From an uncultured Fusobacterium sp. (GTDB lineage: Bacteria > Fusobacteriota > Fusobacteriia > Fusobacteriales > Fusobacteriaceae): a stretch of 8,943 nucleotides of DNA. A program made the translations under genes and the position numbers. Below, in pieces: positions 1 through 8,203 of the stretch. Where the stretch lies: NCBI GenBank assembly GCA_900543175.1, contig UQQO01000092.1:1-8943 (forward strand), given 5' to 3'. The first letter of the stretch is position 1, and each line of letters begins with the position of its first letter. The notes beneath the pieces were generated by a model that saw nothing but the letters and a program-made list of their open reading frames with translations, was not told the origin of the DNA and made no database searches.

Positions 1-85
1 GATAAATCCCTAACTCCTATTAATCCACCTTTGATCCTTTTCCCATTCCTGCTACTATAAGAACCCGACAAATCTTCTTCGTAAT
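1..85 (-). other. Unassigned edge fragment, possibly coding remnant
   Basis: This stretch is less AT-rich than the spacer next to it. On the minus strand one frame is open from about base 85 to the window edge (residues resembling SGSYSSRNGKRIKGGLIGVR), but it has no ATG and no clear ribosome site. A second minus frame, starting at a GTG, stops after 22 codons. The plus strand has a frame that stops at 58-60. I do not recognise a family. It could be the start of a gene lying to the left, a decayed gene, or non-coding DNA. The composition suggests former or partial coding, but this is weak. Confidence 0.2.
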
Positions 86-117
86 CACAATATTATTTTT
101 AAATATTGTGTAATTTT
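86..117 (+). terminator. AT-rich hairpin, possible terminator
   Basis: CACAATATT (86-94) and AATATTGTG (102-110) form a perfect 9-bp inverted repeat with a 7-base loop, followed on the plus strand by TAATTTTTCT. It could end a plus-strand gene entering from the left. Read on the minus strand it lies about 50 bases past the RND stop codon but has no T-run after it, so it would be a poor terminator for the efflux operon. No other terminator is visible downstream of that operon in this window. Confidence 0.35.
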
Positions 118-158
118 TCTAAAATAATGTGTACTAAAATTATATAACATTTATTTTA

Positions 159-3100
159 TCAATCATTTTTCTTGATTTTATAAAGCATAGCATATAAAAG
201 TGGAACTACAAACAATGTAAGCATTGTAGATGCTGTAAGTCCAAACACTATTGTAATAGCCATATCCCCATAAAGTGGATCAAACACAAGTGGCAACATA
301 CCAAAAATTGTTGTTACAGATGCCATAGAAACAGGACGGATTCTACTTACAGCAGAATCAATTACAGCTGTATATGGATCTTTTTTCTCAATATTGATCT
401 CATATTTAATCTCATCAATCAACACAATAGAGTTCTTAATCATCATACCAGTTAAACTGATAGCTCCAATTATAGACATAAATCCAAATGAACGTCCAGA
501 AATAAACAATCCAGGAGCAATTCCAATAAATGAAAGAGGCAGAATAACAAATATTATAAATGGATCTCTTAAACTAGCAAATAGGAATACACAGATAGAG
601 AACATTATAATACCTTGTAGTGGCACAGATGAAAGCACAGCAGATACGTTTTTATTTTGTTCATAGTACTCTCCACCCCATTCAAGTTTATAATTTGCTG
701 GGATTTCTAACTTTTCAACCTCTTTTGCTATCATCTTTCTAACACTTTCAGCAGTTTGTCCATCTTTCACATCACATTGAACAGTAATTGTTCTAACTCT
801 GTTTCTTCTGTGAATTTCAGGATCTTCCCATTTAAGCTCCTCTTTTTCAATTATCTTATTAAGAGGTAGATTTTTCAATCCAAGCCCCCAAACAGGAATC
901 TGCCCAATACTGTTTACATCAATCTGTTGCCCACCAGATTTCTCTCTAATAACTATCGGCATAAGCTCTGTTCCCTCTTTGTATTTACCAATAGTAACTC
1001 CATCAGTTGCCTTACTTATAGAATTAGCCACATCCATAGGAGAGATCATATTCTTTCTCTCTACATTTTGAGCAAGTTTAGGAGCCCAAGTTAAAACCTT
1101 ATTTTTCCAATCTGTTTGAATATTTTCTGTGTGAGGAGTCTTTCTCATAATATCCATAACATCCTTTGAAAGCTCTCTCAATACATAGGGATCAGCTCCA
1201 GAAATTCTAAGCTCAACAGGGTATCTAGTAGGGATACCATTTACATATTTTCTAATCTCAACCCTTGCATCAGGGATATTTTCACTTACAAACTTCTTAA
1301 TATTTTTTCCAACTCTATTTACACTATCCAAATCTTTTACGGCTACAATTATTTGTGAGAAACTTTCATTAGGTAGCTCTGGAATAGTTGCAACATAGTA
1401 TCTCGACGGAGAACCACCAACAGCTCCAGCAGCAACAGTTACATTTTCATCTTTTAAAATCTCATTTTCCACAATCTTACTTATCTCATCAGTTTTGTTC
1501 AGAGATGTTCCCTCTGGCAACCAAAGATTGACAACAAAACCTTTTTTGTCTGAATCTGGGAAGAATGTAATAGGCAATCTTGTAAATAGTATCATTGAAA
1601 ATACAAATGCTCCAATTACGACACCTAGAGATAACATTCTATGTGCTAAAACCTTTTCTAAGAAGTTGTGACAAAACTCAAAGAACTTCTCCTTTTTCCC
1701 TTTTTCTTCTCTCTTTTTAACTTGTAGGAAAAGATCACAGAACACAGGGATTTGAGTAAGAGCAAGAACCCAGCTAAGCCCCAATGAAACAGCCATTATC
1801 CAGAACAAACTTGAGATATACTCCCCAGCATCTGTTGGCATCAAGTACATTGGCAAGAATGCCATTACAGCTATAACTGTTGCTCCCAATAGTGGGATAG
1901 CTGTTTTCTTAGCTGTTTTAGTCAATGAAGTGTATCTCTCCTCACCTTTTTCCATATCTGCAAGAACCCCATCAACAATAACAATAGCATTGTCAACTAA
2001 CATTCCCATTGCAATTATAAATGAACCTAGAGAAACTCTCTGCATATCCATCTTAACTGCTAACATATATATCAATGTACCTAAAATTGAAAGAATAAGC
2101 CCACTTCCAATGATAAGTCCACTTCTCATTCCCATTGTAAATAACAGAACCCCAACAACTACCACAACTGATGCCACAAGGTTGCTTACAAACTGCCCAA
2201 TGGCTGTTGTTACAAGCTCTGGCTGATAGTAGATTTTCTCAATCTCAATCCCCTTAGGTAGATTAGATTTTATCTCTTGTAACTTCTCCTCAATCTGTTT
2301 ACCTGTATCAATTACGTTAGTACCTGTTTCAGGAGAGAGCATAAGCCCCATAGCCTCTTTACCATTATATCTCATTTTGTTTCTAATAGGTGTAACTTGA
2401 GATTTCTTTATAGTTGCAATATCTTTAAGAAGTACAACCTCTTCTCCCCCTCTTAAATTATCCTTAGAGAAGATAACTAAGTTTCCAATGTCCTCTAAAG
2501 AGTTGAATCCCTCATTAATATTTACTCTTATCTTTAGATCTCCATGCTCCATACCACTGCTATATGCTGGAAGATTTTGAGATAGGAAAGATGCAAGTAT
2601 CAACTTTTCATTTATTCCAAGAGCAGATACCTTTTCTCTATCAATAAGTACCTCAACTGCTGTATCCACTTTTCCATAAACAGTTGTTTTTGATACACCT
2701 GAAAGCCCTTGAAGTTCTCTTCTAATATATGTAACATAATCGTTAAGCTCCTCTGTTGAATACCCATCACTTGTAATAGCAAAGAACATTCCATATACAT
2801 CTCCGTAATCATCCATTACAATAGATGGCAATGCTCCAGTAGGAAGTTTACTCTGTACATCATTTATCTTCTTTCTAACATTATCCCAATATTGATCTAT
2901 AACCTCAGCTTTTAGATCCTCTTTTAGCTTGATTTTAACCTCTGAATATCCAGCCTTTGACATACTCTCAATATACTCAGTATGCCCAATCTGTTGCAAT
3001 GCACTCTCTATCTCATCAGTAACCTCAAGCTCAACTTGATGAGGGTTTGCCCCAGGATATAGAGTTAAGACAATAGCCTCTTTTACTCTAAATTCAGGAT

Positions 3101-3209
3101 CCTCTAACTTCCCTAATTTTACATAGGAAAGTATCCCACCAACTATTAAAATCACTGTAAGATAGATAGTTACAACTCTATTTTTTATAGAATAATCAAT
3201 TATACTCAT
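159..3209 (-). CDS. RND-family efflux permease (inner-membrane pump)
   Basis: This is the proton-driven inner-membrane pump of a tripartite efflux system (AcrB/TriC-like hydrophobe/amphiphile class); its substrate cannot be read from sequence. It is 1016 aa, the usual length. It has the two-fold RND layout: a first membrane helix at about 11-30, a periplasmic porter region with YPGA at 51-54, a helix bundle at about 335-495, a second periplasmic half at about 550-855, and a final bundle at about 862-1010. Proton-relay residues are visible: D406 in VDNAIV (the AcrB Asp-Asp pair is here Asp-Asn) and K925 in IKNSIV. I chose the ATG at 3209 because AGAGG, overlapping the upstream TAG, sits 8 nt before it; the GTG at 3218 has no ribosome site. 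It is the last gene of the operon, 11 nt after the fusion-protein stop. It could alternatively be a TriC-type rather than an AcrB-type pump. Confidence 0.96.
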   Translation of the reverse strand: MSIIDYSIKNRVVTIYLTVILIVGGILSYVKLGKLEDPEFRVKEAIVLTLYPGANPHQVELEVTDEIESALQQIGHTEYIESMSKAGYSEVKIKLKEDLKAEVIDQYWDNVRKKINDVQSKLPTGALPSIVMDDYGDVYGMFFAITSDGYSTEELNDYVTYIRRELQGLSGVSKTTVYGKVDTAVEVLIDREKVSALGINEKLILASFLSQNLPAYSSGMEHGDLKIRVNINEGFNSLEDIGNLVIFSKDNLRGGEEVVLLKDIATIKKSQVTPIRNKMRYNGKEAMGLMLSPETGTNVIDTGKQIEEKLQEIKSNLPKGIEIEKIYYQPELVTTAIGQFVSNLVASVVVVVGVLLFTMGMRSGLIIGSGLILSILGTLIYMLAVKMDMQRVSLGSFIIAMGMLVDNAIVIVDGVLADMEKGEERYTSLTKTAKKTAIPLLGATVIAVMAFLPMYLMPTDAGEYISSLFWIMAVSLGLSWVLALTQIPVFCDLFLQVKKREEKGKKEKFFEFCHNFLEKVLAHRMLSLGVVIGAFVFSMILFTRLPITFFPDSDKKGFVVNLWLPEGTSLNKTDEISKIVENEILKDENVTVAAGAVGGSPSRYYVATIPELPNESFSQIIVAVKDLDSVNRVGKNIKKFVSENIPDARVEIRKYVNGIPTRYPVELRISGADPYVLRELSKDVMDIMRKTPHTENIQTDWKNKVLTWAPKLAQNVERKNMISPMDVANSISKATDGVTIGKYKEGTELMPIVIREKSGGQQIDVNSIGQIPVWGLGLKNLPLNKIIEKEELKWEDPEIHRRNRVRTITVQCDVKDGQTAESVRKMIAKEVEKLEIPANYKLEWGGEYYEQNKNVSAVLSSVPLQGIIMFSICVFLFASLRDPFIIFVILPLSFIGIAPGLFISGRSFGFMSIIGAISLTGMMIKNSIVLIDEIKYEINIEKKDPYTAVIDSAVSRIRPVSMASVTTIFGMLPLVFDPLYGDMAITIVFGLTASTMLTLFVVPLLYAMLYKIKKND

Positions 3210-3220
3210 CTTCCTCACCT

Positions 3221-4321
3221 CTACATTATATTTCCAACATTTGTCTTACTAGGCTCAGGAAGAAGTTTAACCTTTTCTCCATCAACTATATTATTAACCC
3301 CTGCACTTATAACCTTATCATCTTTTTTTAGTCCCTCAAGAATCTCAATAGTTCCATCATTTTTAAGGTTTCCTATCTTTACATCCTTGGCAACTACTGT
3401 ACCATTTTCAAATATATATACTTTGCTACCATTGTCTTCAAATAGAGCAGTCACAGGGATGAAAATCTCTTTTCTAGCATCAATGTTTGATTTTACAATA
3501 ACCTTTCCACTGCTTCCAACTCTAATATCATCTCCACCTTTTATCTCAAAAACTGCTGGATAAGTTATCTTTGCAAACTCTGGATTTTTTCCAATCTCTT
3601 TCAATGTCAAAGAGTAAGTTTTATCTGGAGTATCATTAGGAATAAACACAGCCTCAGAGATATTCTCTAAAAGTTTAATATCCTTACCAGCTACACTGAT
3701 ATTTATCTCTGGAGCTTTTTCAGCAGTGATTACAGCTATTGGAGTACCTGCATTTACCACACTTCCAGAGTCCACAAACTTCTTAGAGATATACCCATCA
3801 TATGGAGCTTTTAACTGTGTATCTTTCAATTTATTGGTAGCATTTGCCACTCCTTGTTCAGCCTCTTTCAACATAGAGAAAGCAGCTTTCTTTTGAGCAG
3901 TTACCATATCAAAATTCTTTTTAGACATAGCCCCACCTTTATACATCTTTTCAGCTCTATTGTACTGGAAAGTTGCATTATCACTGGCAGCCTTAGCAGC
4001 ATCATACTTCTTTTTGTACACTTCAAGATTAACCTTGTAATCACGTGTATCCATTTCAGCTACAATTTCACCTTTTTTCACTTTCTGCCCTTGAGTTAAA
4101 TTGATATTTGCCACAGGTCCAGCTATTTTAAAGGATAGAATTGTCTCTTTACTAGGCACTGTAATCCCTGAAAATACAATATCTTCAGTAACTTGATCTC
4201 CCCCAGCAACTACAACTTTTACAGGGCGAATCACCTCTTCAACTTTCTCATCTTTTCCACACCCAGCTACCAACAACATAGCTGCTGCCACTATTAAAAT
4301 CTTACTATTTAGTTTTTTCAT
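3221..4321 (-). CDS. RND efflux periplasmic adaptor lipoprotein (HlyD/MFP family)
   Basis: This is the membrane-fusion protein that links the RND permease to the outer-membrane channel. It is 366 aa. The N-terminus is a lipoprotein signal: a short Lys-rich start, a hydrophobic core, and lipobox LVAGC with the lipidated Cys at 21. It is therefore probably anchored in the inner membrane and exposed to the periplasm. A biotinyl-lipoyl half-motif lies at about 61-95 (IAGPVANINLTQGQKVKKGE), then a helical hairpin at about 98-168 rich in Lys, Ala and Glu, then the second lipoyl half (LKAPYDGYISKK, about 170-181, and GSVVNAGTP), then beta-barrel and membrane-proximal domains. I chose the ATG at 4321 because AGGAG lies 9 nt upstream and the lipoprotein signal begins there; a TTG further upstream at 4342 only adds seven charged residues. 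It overlaps the end of the channel gene by 17 nt, which suggests translational coupling. Confidence 0.95.
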   Translation of the reverse strand: MKKLNSKILIVAAAMLLVAGCGKDEKVEEVIRPVKVVVAGGDQVTEDIVFSGITVPSKETILSFKIAGPVANINLTQGQKVKKGEIVAEMDTRDYKVNLEVYKKKYDAAKAASDNATFQYNRAEKMYKGGAMSKKNFDMVTAQKKAAFSMLKEAEQGVANATNKLKDTQLKAPYDGYISKKFVDSGSVVNAGTPIAVITAEKAPEINISVAGKDIKLLENISEAVFIPNDTPDKTYSLTLKEIGKNPEFAKITYPAVFEIKGGDDIRVGSSGKVIVKSNIDARKEIFIPVTALFEDNGSKVYIFENGTVVAKDVKIGNLKNDGTIEILEGLKKDDKVISAGVNNIVDGEKVKLLPEPSKTNVGNIM

Positions 4322-5732
4322 CTTTCTTCTCTCCTTTGGCAAAAATATCTTTTCCAGTTAGCATATTGAGAGTAGCTAGGGAAACTCTATATTTATACTC
4401 TGCTTTTTCCTTTAAACTAAGAGCCTTTTCATACTCAGCCACCCCTTGAATATATTCCCAATTATCTATGGAATCAGTTTCCTTTTCAAGTTTTTTCTGA
4501 TTGAATCTACCTGTACTTACAACAAAGTTTTTAAGGGCAATATCCCTCTCTTCTCTGCTACTCTCCAAACTATTATAAGCATTTACAGTTTCAAAAATAA
4601 CTTTCATAATCTCCTCTTCACGTTTTATAAAGGCGATCTCCTGATTTTTTCTAGCTTTTTTGTATTCATTTACATTTTGGAAACCATTGAAAATAGAGAA
4701 CATTCCCCCTAAAGTTCCCATAAAAAAGTCTGGATCTGTAAGAGCAGCATTACTTGTATTAAAGTATCCACCAGTTAAAACAATCTTAGGTAGGAAATTG
4801 CTAATAGCAATTTTAGTCACATCTTTACTTATATCCTCTGCTCCCTCTCTAATTTGTATAAGCTCACTATTCTTAAGAGCCTCATAGATAGTCTCTTCCA
4901 ATGTTGGGATCTTCACATCCTCATTGTATTGAGGTTTCTCAAGTTGAAAATCTAACAATGGATACATATCCAGATTATTCATAAGTGACATTTTTGCTGA
5001 CTGTAAGTCTCTTGCATTTTGTTTTAATGCAAACTCTCTCATCTGAACAATTTGCTCAGTTCCCTCATACTCCCAAGGAAGTATTGCCTCTGCCTCTAAA
5101 GCAATTTTAGCACTTCTATTAAACTCCTTAGCAAATTCTAGCTCCTGTTTTAGATACTCCTTTTCAGATTCAAGGGCTAAAATATAGTGATATTGTCCAA
5201 TAGTCTGGAGTTTTATCATCTTTTCTGTTAAATCTCTAGTTAGAGATGAAATATTTTCACCCTTTTGTCTAGCACTGTATAAAAACCAAGTTGCAGGTAC
5301 AAAAATAGGCATTTGAGCATTTACACTAAAAAGAGAAAGGTTTTTATCTACCAATCTTGTTTCCAGTCCAAGAGATATTGGAAGTGGTATAGGTAGAGCA
5401 GTATCCTTTGTTTCTCCCATAATCTTATCATTTAACATAGTGTAGCTATACCCTAAAGATACCTTAGGCAGAAAATTCCCAAAAGCTATCTTTTTATCTA
5501 ATCTAGCTATCTCCTGTTCAATAGTTTTTGTTTTTAAAGTGAGGTTTCTTTCAACACTTAACTGAATAGCTCTATCTAAAGTCAATGTGTTGTTGTACTG
5601 TTGAAAATATTTTTTACTTTCATTTTCTTTATCAGCTAAACTCTTCATTCTAAGTGCCTGTTTCTTTTCACTATCCACAGAGCTACAAGAAACTAGCAAA
5701 ATTGAAGAGATAATTATAAGCAGTTTATTCAC
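4305..5732 (-). CDS. Outer-membrane efflux lipoprotein (TolC/OprM family)
   Basis: This is the outer-membrane channel component of the tripartite pump. It is 475 aa, close to OprM-type proteins. The N-terminus is a lipoprotein signal with lipobox LVSC and Cys at 16, so the channel is probably lipidated, as in the OprM branch. Two repeated OEP halves are visible: the first with FLPKVSLGYSYTM near residue 90, the second with FLPKIVLTGGYFNTS near 320 followed by SIFNGFQNVNEYKKAR. Each is followed by long Glu/Lys-rich helices that would form the alpha-barrel. The start is GTG at 5732, supported by AAGGAGG at 5738-5744, 5 nt upstream. It is the first gene of the operon. A TATAAT-like box occurs at 5754-5759 on the minus strand but lacks a convincing -35 and lies very close to the ribosome site, so the operon promoter is not settled. 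Confidence 0.94.
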   Translation of the reverse strand: MNKLLIIISSILLVSCSSVDSEKKQALRMKSLADKENESKKYFQQYNNTLTLDRAIQLSVERNLTLKTKTIEQEIARLDKKIAFGNFLPKVSLGYSYTMLNDKIMGETKDTALPIPLPISLGLETRLVDKNLSLFSVNAQMPIFVPATWFLYSARQKGENISSLTRDLTEKMIKLQTIGQYHYILALESEKEYLKQELEFAKEFNRSAKIALEAEAILPWEYEGTEQIVQMREFALKQNARDLQSAKMSLMNNLDMYPLLDFQLEKPQYNEDVKIPTLEETIYEALKNSELIQIREGAEDISKDVTKIAISNFLPKIVLTGGYFNTSNAALTDPDFFMGTLGGMFSIFNGFQNVNEYKKARKNQEIAFIKREEEIMKVIFETVNAYNSLESSREERDIALKNFVVSTGRFNQKKLEKETDSIDNWEYIQGVAEYEKALSLKEKAEYKYRVSLATLNMLTGKDIFAKGEKKDEKTK

Positions 5733-5964
5733 TTTATCCTCCTTAAAAATTTAATTATATTCTAGTATTCTATTACAAAATTGTGACATTTTAGTGAATA
5801 ACTTTTATTTCATTTATAAAAAAAGACATATTAATGAGAGAAGTCGCATTTTATAGAAAATGTTTTTTTATTATCTCTAGTTGATAATCAGATAGAATTT
5901 TATATTTAAATTTTTTTAATTGTAGATAATCAATCTTTTCTTTCCCCTCAAACATTGCCAAATA

Positions 5965-5993
5965 TTGACTTTTATAAGGATAACTGATATAAT
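5965..5993 (+). promoter_or_regulatory. lepA promoter P1 (sigma-70 type)
   Basis: TTGACT at 5965-5970, a 17-bp spacer, then TATAAT at 5988-5993, preceded by TGA, which gives an extended -10. This is close to the full consensus. Transcription would start near base 6000 and give a leader of about 125 nt before lepA. Confidence 0.8.
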
Positions 5994-6054
5994 TATAAAG
6001 TTATAGTTAAATTTAAAAAATTCTATAAAATTAACCTTATTTGATAAATTTGTA

Positions 6055-6083
6055 TTTACAAGATTTGGAAATTCTTTTATAAT
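6055..6083 (+). promoter_or_regulatory. lepA promoter P2 (sigma-70 type)
   Basis: TTTACA at 6055-6060, a 17-bp spacer, then TATAAT at 6078-6083. Transcription would begin near 6090, leaving a leader of about 35 nt that contains the AGGAGG ribosome site. Both hexamers are strong, so lepA probably has tandem promoters. It is possible that only one is used. Confidence 0.7.
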
Positions 6084-6124
6084 ATTATGTAAGATATAAA
6101 ACGATTTAGGAGGAAATAGAAACT

Positions 6125-7927
6125 ATGTTGCAAAAGCACAAAAGAAACTTTTCGATTATTGCTCATATAGATCACGGAAAATCTACAATAGCAGATAGAC
6201 TTCTTGAATTTACAGGAACTGTTGCTAAAAGAGAGATGAAAGAGCAACTTCTTGACTCTATGGAACTTGAAAGAGAGAAGGGAATTACTATAAAAGCTCA
6301 AGCTGTTACTCTTTATTACACAGCTAAAGATGGTATTGAGTATGAATTAAATTTAATTGACACTCCAGGACACGTTGACTTTATATACGAGGTTTCAAGA
6401 TCTCTAGCAGCTTGTGAAGGGGCATTGCTTGTTGTTGATGCTGCTCAAGGTGTAGAAGCTCAAACTCTAGCAAATGTGTATTTAGCTATTGAAAATGATC
6501 TTGAAGTTGTGCCAGTTATCAATAAAATTGACTTGCCAGCTGCTGATCCTGAAAAGGTTAAAAATGAGATTGAAGATATAATTGGACTTCCTGCTGACGA
6601 TGCTGTTATGTGTTCAGGAAAGACAGGAATTGGAATTGAAGATCTGCTTGAAGCTATTGTTCAAAAAGTTCCTGCTCCTGCATATGATGAGGAAGCACCT
6701 TTAAAAGCTCTGATTTTTGACTCTAAATTTGATGATTACAGAGGGGTTATCACATATGTTAAGATCTTAGACGGAACTCTTAAAAAAGGAGATAGAATTA
6801 AAATCTGGTCTACTGAAAAAGAATTTGACGTTTTAGAAGTTGGAGTTTTCTCTCCTACAATGAAACCTAAAGATGCTTTAACATCTGGATCAGTTGGATA
6901 TATTATCACAGGAGTTAAAACTATTCACGATACAAGAGTTGGGGATACAATTACAAATGCAAAAGAGCCTTGTATATTCCCACTAGCTGGATTTAAACCT
7001 GCTCAATCAATGGTATTTGCTGGAATTTACCCACTATTTACTGATGATTATGAGGATTTGAGAGATGCTCTTGAAAAATTACAATTAAATGATGCCTCAC
7101 TTACTTTCGTTCCTGAAACATCTATCGCCTTAGGATTTGGATTTAGATGTGGATTCTTAGGACTACTTCACATGGAGATAATTGTTGAAAGACTTAGAAG
7201 AGAGTATGATATTGACTTGATTTCTACTACTCCATCAGTTGAATACAAAGTTAATATGGATAGAGGAGACGTTCTTGTAATAGACAACCCTTGTGAGTTC
7301 CCAGATGCTGGAAAGGGTAGAGTTTCAGTTGAAGAACCATTTATTAGAGGTAAGGTAATTGTACCTAAAGAGTATGTTGGAAATGTAATGGAACTTTGTC
7401 AAGAGAAGAGAGGTATTTTCATCGGTATGGACTATATTGATGATACTAGATCACTTCTTACTTATGAACTTCCACTAGCTGAAATCGTAATTGATTTCTA
7501 TGATAAGTTAAAATCAAGAACTAAAGGTTATGCTTCTTTTGAATATGAACTTGTAGGGTATAAAGAATCTGATCTTGTTAAGGTTGATATCCTAGTTTCT
7601 GGTAAACCTGTGGATGCTTTCTCATTTATTGCTCATAAAGATGGAGCTTACTCAAGAGGAAGAGCTATTTGTGAAAAACTAAAAGATGTTATTCCTAGAC
7701 AACAATTTGAAATCCCTATTCAAGCTGCTTTAGGTTCTAAGATAATAGCTAGAGAAACTATTAAAGCGTTTAGAAAGAATGTTATTGCTAAATGTTATGG
7801 TGGAGATATCACAAGAAAGAAAAAACTTCTTGAAAAACAAAAAGAAGGAAAGAAAAGAATGAAGAGTATAGGAAATGTTGAGATACCACAAGAGGCATTT
7901 GTATCTGTACTTAAATTAAATGATTAA
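6125..7927 (+). CDS. lepA: Elongation factor 4 (LepA), ribosome-dependent GTPase
   Basis: LepA is a conserved cytoplasmic translational GTPase that acts on the ribosome, linked in the literature to back-translocation, initiation or ribosome assembly. The protein is 600 aa, the standard length. GTP-binding motifs are all present: AHIDHGKS at 13-20, KGITIK at 52-57, DTPGH at 79-83 with the catalytic His, NKID at 133-136 and SGKTG at 164-168. EF-G-like domains follow, then the LepA-specific C-terminal domain, recognisable by [30 protein letters not shown] and the [20 protein letters not shown] tail. The start ATG has AGGAGG at 6108-6113, 11 nt upstream, which is slightly long; no better start exists. 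It is monocistronic, with two promoters upstream and a terminator right after the stop. Confidence 0.98.
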   Translation: MLQKHKRNFSIIAHIDHGKSTIADRLLEFTGTVAKREMKEQLLDSMELEREKGITIKAQAVTLYYTAKDGIEYELNLIDTPGHVDFIYEVSRSLAACEGALLVVDAAQGVEAQTLANVYLAIENDLEVVPVINKIDLPAADPEKVKNEIEDIIGLPADDAVMCSGKTGIGIEDLLEAIVQKVPAPAYDEEAPLKALIFDSKFDDYRGVITYVKILDGTLKKGDRIKIWSTEKEFDVLEVGVFSPTMKPKDALTSGSVGYIITGVKTIHDTRVGDTITNAKEPCIFPLAGFKPAQSMVFAGIYPLFTDDYEDLRDALEKLQLNDASLTFVPETSIALGFGFRCGFLGLLHMEIIVERLRREYDIDLISTTPSVEYKVNMDRGDVLVIDNPCEFPDAGKGRVSVEEPFIRGKVIVPKEYVGNVMELCQEKRGIFIGMDYIDDTRSLLTYELPLAEIVIDFYDKLKSRTKGYASFEYELVGYKESDLVKVDILVSGKPVDAFSFIAHKDGAYSRGRAICEKLKDVIPRQQFEIPIQAALGSKIIARETIKAFRKNVIAKCYGGDITRKKKLLEKQKEGKKRMKSIGNVEIPQEAFVSVLKLND

Positions 7928-7934
7928 TAGATTT

Positions 7935-7970
7935 AAGATAGGCTTTCACTTAGGTGAAGGCTTATTTTAT
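7935..7970 (+). terminator. lepA intrinsic terminator
   Basis: It starts 7 nt after the lepA stop. GCTTTCAC (7942-7949) pairs with GTGAAGGC (7954-7961) around a TTAG loop. The stem extends outwards with A-T and G-T pairs to about 15 bp, and the 3' side ends in TTATTTTAT. Its arms closely resemble those of the leader hairpin at 8100-8139. Confidence 0.85.
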
Positions 7971-8026
7971 TATATAATATGAATATTTCATTAAAACTTT
8001 ATTTTAGCAATTTTATTTTCTACAAT

Positions 8027-8055
8027 TTGACTTTTTGAAAGATAGTTGTTATAAT
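8027..8055 (+). promoter_or_regulatory. Strong promoter of the small-peptide unit
   Basis: TTGACT at 8027-8032, a 17-bp spacer, and TATAAT at 8050-8055, with TG one base ahead of the -10 (extended -10). The upstream flank is rich in A and T tracts. It is as close to consensus as the lepA promoter P1 and predicts a start near 8062. It lies downstream of the lepA terminator, so it serves a separate unit. Confidence 0.85.
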
Positions 8056-8099
8056 TTAAGTACCCTAAAGGGCACAAAATAATTGTTATATAATCATCA

Positions 8100-8139
8100 A
8101 TGAGATAAGCTTTCACTCCGCCGTGAAAGCTTATTTCAT
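8100..8139 (+). terminator. Terminator-like hairpin within the leader
   Basis: ATAAGCTTTCAC (8105-8116) is perfectly repeated inverted as GTGAAAGCTTAT (8123-8134) around a TCCGCC loop, and flanking bases extend the stem to 17 bp with one G-T pair. The 3' side reads TTATTTCATG, a weak U-tract. Apart from the loop, the arms differ from the lepA terminator by one base per arm. If it terminates, the upstream promoter makes a short RNA of about 79 nt, with read-through needed for the peptide mRNA. If not, it is a structural and pairing element. Confidence 0.45.
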
Positions 8140-8151
8140 GTCTATAAAGTT

Positions 8152-8181
8152 TTGATGAACTTTGTAGATAGTAGTTATAAC
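8152..8181 (+). promoter_or_regulatory. Possible second promoter close to the small CDS
   Basis: TTGATG at 8152-8157, an 18-bp spacer and TATAAC at 8176-8181 could start a transcript near 8188, with only about 16 nt of leader. The same bases are the pairing partners of the 5' half of the leader, so the resemblance may be incidental. If real, it would let a short upstream RNA and the peptide mRNA be made separately from the same strand. Confidence 0.25.
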
Positions 8182-8203
8182 ATTATTTTGTGGAGGTTCA
8201 GAA

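Larger units (their letters stand above)
5733..6124. other. Divergent intergenic region, efflux operon / lepA
   Basis: This 392-bp, very AT-rich gap separates two genes transcribed away from each other. The right part holds two strong plus-strand lepA promoters, listed separately. On the left, TTACAA-AA-TTGTGA (5773-5786) is an imperfect palindrome just upstream of a minus-strand TATAAT (5754-5759). It could be an operator for the efflux operon, but the half-sites differ at one base and such repeats are common in AT-rich DNA. A perfect CATTTT/AAAATG inverted repeat sits at 5847-5862. A minus-strand open frame at 5851-6000, with a possible ATG at 5955 (34 codons), has no ribosome site and is treated as a possible remnant only. 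Confidence 0.5.
8062..8203 (+). promoter_or_regulatory. Structured 5' leader of the small-peptide mRNA
   Basis: From the predicted start to the ATG is about 142 nt, long for a 34-codon gene, and nearly all of it can fold. A small hairpin CCC-TAAA-GGG opens it (8063-8072). Bases 8073-8090 pair with 8176-8192 (17 pairs, one bulged T at 8084), which takes in the first G of the GGAGG ribosome site. TCATCAA (8094-8100) pairs with TTGATGA (8152-8158). A 16-17-bp hairpin lies in the middle (8100-8139). The arms are nested, so they form one extended structure whose base touches the ribosome site. Such self-folding leaders are typical of type I toxin mRNAs; a cis-acting attenuator is another reading. 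The pairings are seen directly; their function is inferred. Confidence 0.6.

Noticed and set aside
1930..2226. Plus-strand open frames inside the efflux operon (for example 1930-2226 and 394-666)
   Set aside because: They lie opposite the RND coding sequence with shadow composition rich in Ile, Thr, Ser and Pro, and have no ribosome sites.
5846..5870. GCATTTT-ATAG-AAAATGT followed by T's as a plus-strand terminator
   Set aside because: No plus-strand gene lies upstream for it to end and the stem is almost purely A-T.
6077..6301. Minus-strand 74-codon open frame across the start of lepA
   Set aside because: It is antisense to the GTPase motif region of lepA, has Ser/Phe-rich shadow composition and no ribosome site.
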